Assembly (NCBI RefSeq): GCF_022026395.1
Contig: NZ_CP041767.1
Location: forward strand, 483,501-547,500
Reading direction: 5' to 3'
DNA: 64,000 nt
DNA from: Brevibacillus brevis
GTDB lineage: Bacteria > Bacillota > Bacilli > Brevibacillales > Brevibacillaceae
Shown here: positions 58,213-64,000 of the stretch, one piece after another
Layout: every line of letters starts with the position of its first letter
Numbering within the stretch: the stretch's first letter is position 1
Notes under the pieces: generated by a model
Told to the model about the DNA's origin: nothing
The model's database searches: none
What the model saw: only the letters and a program-made list of their open reading frames with translations
Translations under genes and position numbers: made by a program

Positions 58213-58728
58213 GTGAGCAAATGGAAGGTAGGCGTTATTTCTGCAAGTGATTCGATTGCCAGAGGAGATCGTGTGGACGATCGTATGCCAATCGTTCGTC
58301 ATCTGACAAGGGAATGGCTTCAAGTAGATGTCGCTGTATACCGTGCCGTTAGTGATGATATGGAAGATTTGCAAGAACATATGATTGAGCTCGTAGACCG
58401 CGAAAAATGCGATCTGTTGATTGTTACAGGGGGCACAGGACTTAGCCCGCGTGACGTTACGCCAGAAGTGACAGCGTGGGTCATTGACAGACCAGTTCCA
58501 GGCTTGGCCGAAGAAATGCGCCGTGCTGGTTTGAAGCAATCCCGACGGGCGATGCTGACCCGTGCCGTTGCCGGAACCAGGGGTAATTCATTGATCATCA
58601 ACCTCCCTGGGAATCCGAAAGGCGTAGAAATCTGTTTCAATGCGATTGGCGATATGCTTTCCGACGCTTTGCACATTTTGCAAGGAACGGGAGAAGCAAA
58701 CGAAGATTGGGGAGGATTGCATTGGTAG
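58213..58728 (+). CDS. MoaB/Mog-fold molybdopterin-binding protein
   Basis: A 171-residue MoCF-fold protein: VGVISASDSIARGDRVD, LLIVTGGTGLSPRDVTPE (the GGTG molybdopterin site), and RAVAGTRGNSLIINLPGNPKGVE. Members bind molybdopterin or its adenylated form. The start is GTG 58213 with GGAGG upstream. It overlaps the next gene, a MoeA-like protein, by seven bases. No other molybdenum cofactor genes are in the window. Confidence 0.9.
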   Translation: MSKWKVGVISASDSIARGDRVDDRMPIVRHLTREWLQVDVAVYRAVSDDMEDLQEHMIELVDREKCDLLIVTGGTGLSPRDVTPEVTAWVIDRPVPGLAEEMRRAGLKQSRRAMLTRAVAGTRGNSLIINLPGNPKGVEICFNAIGDMLSDALHILQGTGEANEDWGGLHW

Positions 58729-59723
58729 AAAAACCTCAGATGCGGGAAGTGCCAGTGCGTGAAGCGATCGGAATGATGCTTCCTCACGATATGACGCAAA
58801 TTTTGCCTGGAGAATTCAAAGGACGCTTGTTCAAAAAAGGACATGTTGTCACCGAGGCGGATATTGAGCCGCTGTTGTCCATTGGCAAAGAGCATATTTA
58901 CGTCCTGGAGATGCCAGAAGGCTACATCCATGAGGAAGAAGCGGGCATTCGTATCGCCAAGGCTGTTTCTGGACCAGGCTTGACCTTAACGCCTCCTTAT
59001 GAGGGCAAAGTATCAATGAAGGCCGCCAGAACAGGTTTAGCCAAAATCAACGAGGAAGCTGTCCATGCGTTGAACAAGCTCGAAGGAATTGCGTTCTCCA
59101 CGATTTACGGCGATCAGGTCGTACATCCCGGACATACATTGGCGGCTACGAGAATCATCCCGTTAATTATGGAGGAGTCTCGAATCATCGAGCTAGAGCA
59201 ACTGGCCAAACAGTTTGAAGAACCGATTGTACAAGTAAAAACGTTTCAGGATAAAAAAGTGGGACTTGTTACGACAGGGGGAGAAGTCTTCTCTGGTAGG
59301 ATTGCAGATAAGTTCGGTCCTGTCATTCGAAGCAAGGTGGAAGCTCTCGGATCTACTGTCGTGGACCAGCGTTTTGCCCCAGATGACAAGGAAGCGATCG
59401 AACAACAGATTCACTCATTCCTCGATGAAGGTGTCGATCTGATTCTGGTCACAGGGGGCATGTCTGTCGATCCAGATGACCGCACGCCGGGAGCGATTGC
59501 AGGAGTAGGAGCAGAAGTGGTGCGCTACGGTACGCCGATGCTACCGGGTTCCATGCTGATGGTTGCTTACAAAGGTGATGTGCCGATTCTCGGGTTGCCG
59601 GGAGCGGTCATGCATGAAACATTTACTTCCTTTGATGTGTTTTTGCCGCGCATCTTAGCTGGGGAGCGAATTGTGGCTTCCGATATGACAAGACTCGGAT
59701 ATGGTGGTTTACGAAAGTGCTAG
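58722..59723 (+). CDS. MoeA-like molybdopterin-binding protein
   Basis: A 333-residue protein starting at TTG 58722 with GGGGAGG upstream. It has a MoeA-like N-terminal part (REVPVREAIGMMLPHDMTQI) and a central MoCF domain with KVGLVTTGGEVFSGRI and LILVTGGMSVDPDDRTPGAI. It is shorter than MoeA (about 400 residues) and lacks its C-terminal beta domain, so it belongs to the short molybdopterin-binding proteins of Bacillota. It may work with its overlapping MoaB-type neighbour. Confidence 0.88.
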   Translation: MVEKPQMREVPVREAIGMMLPHDMTQILPGEFKGRLFKKGHVVTEADIEPLLSIGKEHIYVLEMPEGYIHEEEAGIRIAKAVSGPGLTLTPPYEGKVSMKAARTGLAKINEEAVHALNKLEGIAFSTIYGDQVVHPGHTLAATRIIPLIMEESRIIELEQLAKQFEEPIVQVKTFQDKKVGLVTTGGEVFSGRIADKFGPVIRSKVEALGSTVVDQRFAPDDKEAIEQQIHSFLDEGVDLILVTGGMSVDPDDRTPGAIAGVGAEVVRYGTPMLPGSMLMVAYKGDVPILGLPGAVMHETFTSFDVFLPRILAGERIVASDMTRLGYGGLRKC

Positions 59724-59784
59724 CTGGTTAGACTGGCAAATAACGAAAAGCAAATGACTTCACAAGAAAAAGGAGTGAACACGT

Positions 59785-60150
59785 ATGAGCTCAATCGGGA
59801 TTCCTGGATTAATCTTAATTTTAGTTTTAGCCTTGGTGCTTTTTGGTCCGAAAAAGCTTCCAGAATTGGGGCGTGCGGTAGGTCATACTTTGAAAGAATT
59901 CAAAAATGCTACGCGTAGTCTGACAAGCGATGATGAAGACGACGATGAAGAGAAAAAGCGCAAGGAGCTAGCCGCAAAAGAAGCGTCTGTCAAAACAACG
60001 CCGGTTATCGCTGAGAAGGAAGCAGCCGAGCGGGAGCGAATTGAACGCGAAGTTCGTGAAAAAATGGAACGCGAGCGCTTGGAAAAAGAAATCCGCGAAA
60101 AGCTGGAGCAAGAGCGCCTGCAAATGGAAAAAGAGCAGAAGAACGCGTAA
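59785..60150 (+). CDS. tatA: Twin-arginine translocase subunit TatA
   Basis: A 121-residue protein: one membrane helix (about 5-20), the [14 protein letters not shown] hinge (20-33), an amphipathic helix, then an acidic stretch [13 protein letters not shown] and a long charged helix rich in Glu/Arg repeats to the end. The C-terminal 70 residues are longer and more charged than in short TatA proteins such as TatAy. It forms the protein-conducting part of the Tat system. ATG 59785 follows AAGGAG; tatC is 21 bases downstream. Confidence 0.94.
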   Translation: MSSIGIPGLILILVLALVLFGPKKLPELGRAVGHTLKEFKNATRSLTSDDEDDDEEKKRKELAAKEASVKTTPVIAEKEAAERERIEREVREKMERERLEKEIREKLEQERLQMEKEQKNA

Positions 60151-60171
60151 CAGGTAAGGTTGGTGGTTACC

Positions 60172-60948
60172 ATGAAGGATCAGGAAATGACAGTGGTAGA
60201 ACACCTGACGGAACTGCGCAAGCGCATCATATGGGTGCTGGCCGTGTTTATTGTCGCATTGATCGTCGGTTTTTTCCTCGCCGGTCCACTCGTGGATTAT
60301 TTAAAGCAAGAACCGATTGCGGATGGCGTGCCCATTGTCTCGTTGCATCCGTCAGACGCACTTCGTGTTTACATGCAGGTTGCCTTCCTTGTGGGCGCTG
60401 TCATCACACTGCCTGTAGCACTTTATCACGTTTGGCGTTTTGTCTCACCAGGGATGGAAGTACATGAAAAGCGCGGGACGCTTTATTTCATCCCGGCGGC
60501 TTGTTTTCTGTTTATCGTTGGTATCGTGTTTGGCTACTACGTCGTTTTCCCGATGGTTATGCAGTTTATGACCAGTATTACAGCATCGATGGGCGCTGAC
60601 CCGAACTACGGAATCGCGCAATACTTTGGTTTCATGTTTAATATGGTCATTCCGTTCGGGATACTGTTCCAGTTGCCAATTATCGTCATGTTCCTGACGA
60701 GACTGCGCATCCTCAATCCAATGAGGCTGGCAAAAGCACGACGTTACGCTTACTTTGCATTGGCTGTCGTCGGGATTACCTTGACGCCTCCCGAGATTGT
60801 CAGCGATATTCTCGTGATCATCCCTTTGCTGCTTTTGTACGAGCTGAGCATTTGGCTATCCCGTGTTGTTTATCGCAAGCAATTGAAAGAACAAGAAGCG
60901 TGGGAACAAGAATACGGCAGTTTGGAAACAAACGAACCCGTTCAATAA
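60172..60948 (+). CDS. tatC: Twin-arginine translocase subunit TatC
   Basis: A 258-residue membrane protein with six helices. N-terminal VEHLTELRKRI recognises the twin-arginine signal, and FGILFQLPIIVMFLTR is in the middle of the family's conserved region. It is the Tat substrate receptor. ATG 60172; GTG 60160 is an alternative start. The tatA-tatC pair upstream of groESL matches tatAy-tatCy of Bacillus subtilis in position. Confidence 0.95.
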   Translation: MKDQEMTVVEHLTELRKRIIWVLAVFIVALIVGFFLAGPLVDYLKQEPIADGVPIVSLHPSDALRVYMQVAFLVGAVITLPVALYHVWRFVSPGMEVHEKRGTLYFIPAACFLFIVGIVFGYYVVFPMVMQFMTSITASMGADPNYGIAQYFGFMFNMVIPFGILFQLPIIVMFLTRLRILNPMRLAKARRYAYFALAVVGITLTPPEIVSDILVIIPLLLLYELSIWLSRVVYRKQLKEQEAWEQEYGSLETNEPVQ

Positions 60949-60958
60949 CTTGTATGAG

Positions 60959-60998
60959 AAAAGTCTTCTGTCCTGAGTGGCAGAGGACTTTTTTTGGT
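60959..60998 (+). terminator. Terminator of tatA-tatC
   Basis: AAAAGTCTTCTG (60959-60970) pairs with CAGAGGACTTTT (60981-60992), with one G-U pair, followed by TTT. Confidence 0.88.
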
Positions 60999-61053
60999 AT
61001 TCCAGCAGCAATTGGGAAATACTACGGTCGTTATGATCCAGGAGGTGCGGAAC

Positions 61054-61473
61054 ATGTGGCTGATCGTATGTTTGGCGTTGTTTTTTTCAGGGAGTACTGT
61101 TAATGCCGCCGGGCTGGGGGAGCCTATTGAGCTGTTTGATACGGACAAGCAACGCGTTGTGGCTAGCTTTGAAAATACAGCTGGATTTCAGGAGGAAGCC
61201 CAACAGATTTTGCAGAGTGTGAGCGGGCGGGTCTTGGAGTTTAATCCATCGTTGGATTCCGCTATGATCGTAAAAATTCCGCTAGTCCCCCCAAAGCCGA
61301 TCAAGCTAAAATCCGCAAAGCTCGATGCGATGATTGCAGAGATGTTTGTCATCATGCCCAAAAAAGGGGAGCGTCGTCCGTGGCTGATCCTGCACACGAA
61401 AGAATATGAGACGGTTGTTGTGGAGTTTACTGAAAAAGTTGACCACCTGAGGGAACAGGTTAAATTGCCGTAA
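61054..61473 (+). CDS. Uncharacterised exported protein
   Basis: A 139-residue protein with a signal peptide (1-18, ending VNA) and a mature part of mixed beta/alpha character: FENTAGFQEEAQQILQSVSG near residue 40, then PPKPIKLKSAKLDAMIAEM. No family I can name. ATG 61054 follows AGGAGGTG. It lies between the tatC terminator and a bidirectional terminator, so it is a single-gene unit. Confidence 0.7.
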   Translation: MWLIVCLALFFSGSTVNAAGLGEPIELFDTDKQRVVASFENTAGFQEEAQQILQSVSGRVLEFNPSLDSAMIVKIPLVPPKPIKLKSAKLDAMIAEMFVIMPKKGERRPWLILHTKEYETVVVEFTEKVDHLREQVKLP

Positions 61474-61495
61474 AGTGCACCTGTTTTGCAAAAAC

Positions 61496-61545
61496 AAGCC
61501 CGGTCGTCCATAAAAAGCGACGAGACCGGGCTTTTCGATTATTTT
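61496..61545. terminator. Bidirectional terminator between convergent genes
   Basis: AAGCCCGGTC (61496-61505) pairs with GACCGGGCTT (61524-61533). T-rich sequence follows on the plus strand, and a preceding A-rich stretch serves the minus strand. Confidence 0.88.
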
Positions 61546-62858
61546 GTGGGAGTGAGGAAGGTTTGGGTGAAGTAGTCTGTATATACACCCACTCCTAGCT
61601 GGGTGAAGCCTTTTTCGAGTACGTTTTTACGATGGCCTGGACTATTCATCCAACCTTCATGGGCTTCGATGGCATCCGTGTAACCTGCTGCAATATTCTC
61701 TCCAGCCATGCTGTAAGCGAGAGAGGCACTTTTCATGCGGTCAAATGGATTACTCCCCGTAGTCGCAGAGATATGATCGAAGAAATTGTTACCCTCCATG
61801 TCCATGCTGTGTTTTCGTGCCACATCGGCAGCCTTTTCATTCCATTGAAGGGGCGGAAGCTTATATCGGTAGCGGGAGACGTTGACCAGATCGAGGATTT
61901 GGCGCTCAGATGCAGCATTGACTTGTTCTCGTTCACCAACACGAAGCGGAGGGGGATCAAAATTGGGCGCCTGACCTTGATAGGTCCATTTCGTTTCGTA
62001 AAAACTGCCGCGCAACAGCATTTGCGTATCCATCATACGTACTGCGGTGACCTTGTTGCCATTCTGCTTGTCCAAATAATAAATGTAGGGTGTGCCGTCT
62101 TTCATGACGAGAGGGCGTTGCTGCTTTTGATTGGTGATCTGAATGTGTGCCCCCTGAAAAGAGAAAGAAACAATGTTTTGTACATCCAACTGACGTTCCA
62201 GTGATTGCTGGCTGGTGCCGACTCCGATGTTTCCGAGCTTTGCTGTAGGAGCGAGCGAATACACATCGACGACTTTGTCATTTGCGATGCCGACTTGAAT
62301 GTATCGCGCAGGGTCACGATTATACACCCACCATTGATAGCCGAGACTGCTTGGCTCTTTGCGAGCAGGCTCACCTAACCGTTTGTGGACTTCCTCAGAA
62401 GAAATACCGAGAGCGATGCCAAAAATCGTGTTAGGCTTCTCCTCTCGAATGAGTGCTGCAGGTGGTTTGGCTGTTGCAGGCTTTTGGGGAAGCGACAGAG
62501 AGGCAGGGACGGCATCGGGTGTAGTCTGTTTTTCAGGCTGTCCGATGGAGAATACGGGAGGTTGACCCACCCAGGCGGTTTGGGAAGTTTCATCCCACCC
62601 GACAGGCTTATTCAAGTGACGACTGATCATGGAGAGAGGTACATATAGCGTCCCTTCGTATTTTAGGGAAGCTGGTATTTCCTTGCCTTCCTGCATGTAG
62701 TACCCGGGCTTTTCGCTTGTGACGATTTCACGGCCATCCCAATAGATGGAGGCGGGGTTAAGGTTGACCCGTATAAAGGAAGTAGTATCCGAAGTGAAGA
62801 GACGGCTGATTCCCAAGACTCCCAGGGCAATTAAGCCAATCCAGAGCCATTTGTGCAT
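61539..62858 (-). CDS. CAP-domain (YkwD/SCP-like) exported protein with stalk-type N-terminal domain
   Basis: A 439-residue protein: signal or anchor helix (4-20), copper-amine-oxidase-like stalk domain (about 30-100; GTLYVPLSMISRHLNKPVGW), a Pro/Ala linker (about 105-135), a CAP-associated N-terminal domain (about 140-290; IALGISSEEVHKRLGEP), and a CAP domain (about 315-439; ILDLVNVSRYRYKLPPLQWN, HSMDMEGNNFFDH, AGENIAAGY, GWMNSPGHRKNVL). CAP histidines are present. ATG 62858 follows AGGAGGG on the minus strand. Wall-associated, role unknown. Confidence 0.92.
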   Translation of the reverse strand: MHKWLWIGLIALGVLGISRLFTSDTTSFIRVNLNPASIYWDGREIVTSEKPGYYMQEGKEIPASLKYEGTLYVPLSMISRHLNKPVGWDETSQTAWVGQPPVFSIGQPEKQTTPDAVPASLSLPQKPATAKPPAALIREEKPNTIFGIALGISSEEVHKRLGEPARKEPSSLGYQWWVYNRDPARYIQVGIANDKVVDVYSLAPTAKLGNIGVGTSQQSLERQLDVQNIVSFSFQGAHIQITNQKQQRPLVMKDGTPYIYYLDKQNGNKVTAVRMMDTQMLLRGSFYETKWTYQGQAPNFDPPPLRVGEREQVNAASERQILDLVNVSRYRYKLPPLQWNEKAADVARKHSMDMEGNNFFDHISATTGSNPFDRMKSASLAYSMAGENIAAGYTDAIEAHEGWMNSPGHRKNVLEKGFTQLGVGVYTDYFTQTFLTPTK

Positions 62859-63009
62859 GGAACAATTCCCTCCTTGGCGAGCTTGCCTGATTCTATGTTT
62901 CATTTATATGAGCGTGTCCGAATACTAGAACCTTTTTGCTAGAGAATGCTATTTAATAGGAGGAAGAGTAGTCAAGCAGTTGCAAATGGAAAAAAGTGAG
63001 GGAAACTAC

Positions 63010-63038
63010 TTGCAAAGTACATAGTGATTCATTATTAT
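63010..63038 (+). promoter_or_regulatory. SigA-type promoter of groES-groEL
   Basis: TTGCAA (63010-63015) and TATTAT (63033-63038) with 17-base spacing, directly before the CIRCE operator. Confidence 0.8.
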
Positions 63039-63050
63039 AGGAATTGGGTG

Positions 63051-63077
63051 TTAGCACTCATAACAGTCGAGTGCTAA
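63051..63077 (+). promoter_or_regulatory. CIRCE operator (HrcA binding site)
   Basis: Perfect consensus: TTAGCACTC (63051-63059), nine-base spacer, GAGTGCTAA (63069-63077). HrcA binds here and represses the groE operon until heat shock. It lies at the predicted transcription start, as in Bacillus. Confidence 0.98.
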
Positions 63078-63122
63078 CAACGTAAATTTGTTTACCTACA
63101 TTTTTTGAGGAGGGTGTTTTTA

Positions 63123-63407
63123 GTGCTTAAGCCATTGGGTGACCGTGTGGTAATCGAAGCTATCTCCAAAGACGAAACGACTGCAAGCGGTATCGTTTTG
63201 CCTGATTCTGCAAAGGAAAAACCGCAAGAAGGCCGCGTAATCGCAGTAGGTTCTGGCCGTGTTGCTGACAACGGCGAGCGCATCGCTTTGGAAGTAAAAG
63301 AAGGCGATAAAGTAATCTTCTCCAAATACGCTGGTACTGAAGTAAAGGTAGACAACAAGGAATACCTCGTGCTGCGCGAATCCGATATCCTCGCGATCAT
63401 CGGTTAA
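63123..63407 (+). CDS. groES: Co-chaperonin GroES
   Basis: A 94-residue protein: [13 protein letters not shown] at the N-terminus, the mobile loop [18 protein letters not shown] (about 15-32), and [15 protein letters not shown]. It caps the GroEL chamber. The start is GTG 63123, with GAGGAGGG upstream; a longer frame from 63105 includes the ribosome site. First gene of the CIRCE-controlled operon. Confidence 0.97.
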   Translation: MLKPLGDRVVIEAISKDETTASGIVLPDSAKEKPQEGRVIAVGSGRVADNGERIALEVKEGDKVIFSKYAGTEVKVDNKEYLVLRESDILAIIG

Positions 63408-63462
63408 GGCTCTTGACATAGGAAGTCGAACGAATAAACACATAACAGGAGGTTGAGTTTAG

Positions 63463-64000
<538 letters not shown>

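Overview
The window reads as a chromosomal segment of an endospore-forming, Gram-positive member of the Bacillota, most likely Brevibacillus or a close relative in the Paenibacillaceae. The reasons are spore genes (a gerA-type germinant receptor operon, a gamma-type small acid-soluble spore protein, cmpA, a GerMN lipoprotein), strong AGGAGG-type ribosome binding sites with frequent GTG and TTG starts, U-run hairpin terminators, a SAM-I riboswitch, and gene order shared with Bacillus subtilis (acpS-ydcC-alr-ndoAI-ndoA-rsb/sigB-tex-cmpA-sprT; thiL-tsaE-tsaB-rimI-tsaD-ABC-F; tatA-tatC-groES-groEL). Genus assignment is inference. No transposase, integrase, phage gene, CRISPR array, rRNA or tRNA was recognised.

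Layout. 1-4562: end of an LCP cell-wall ligase gene, then a three-gene spore germinant receptor operon. 4563-7531: SAM riboswitch and the methionine importer metN-metI-metQ. 7655-16444: four paralogous OppA-type peptide-binding protein genes without any permease or ATPase gene, interrupted by a divergent SRPBCC/AraC pair; the fourth paralogue has lost its lipobox cysteine. 16529-19747: two small uncharacterised proteins, a stalk-domain plus Amidase_3 cell-wall hydrolase, and a GerMN lipoprotein. 19770-20235: two large palindromic elements. 20264-27906: a DUF378 protein and the phosphate importer pstS-C-A-B with a second pstB, separated by a chemoreceptor and a small membrane protein on the other strand. 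27907-30465: an HxlR-regulated redox cassette (SnoaL lipoprotein, flavodoxin-type NADPH oxidoreductase, atypical SDR) bracketed by a duplicated terminator. 30487-34969: ArsB-type transporter, a membrane GMC dehydrogenase operon with a probable Fe-S motif, and an ArsR regulator.

34991-49062: glutaredoxin, gamma SASP, acpS, a LolA/GerS-like lipoprotein, a second pair of palindromic elements (37569-38080), a four-repeat secreted DUF2680-like protein, alr, the EndoAI/EndoA toxin-antitoxin pair, rsbT-U-V-W-sigB without rsbR, rsbS or rsbX, tex, the tiny cmpA on the other strand, and a SprT-like protein. 49161-57395: thiL, the t6A/tsa cluster with rimI, a cluster of DnaA boxes, a large membrane protein and an ABC-F ATPase. 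57503-64000: 5-formyl-THF cyclo-ligase, two molybdopterin-binding-fold genes, tatA-tatC, a CAP-domain protein, and the CIRCE-controlled groES-groEL operon, which runs off the end.

The most interesting signal is not protein-coding. The intergenic regions 19770-20235 and 37569-38080 each hold the same two long nested-hairpin elements in the same order (class A, about 200 nt, then class B, about 200 nt). Between the two loci the loops and flanks keep recognisable sequence while the stems differ by paired, compensating changes. That is the signature of a conserved structure, either a structured RNA family or a structure-dependent mobile repeat, and I cannot match it to a family I know.
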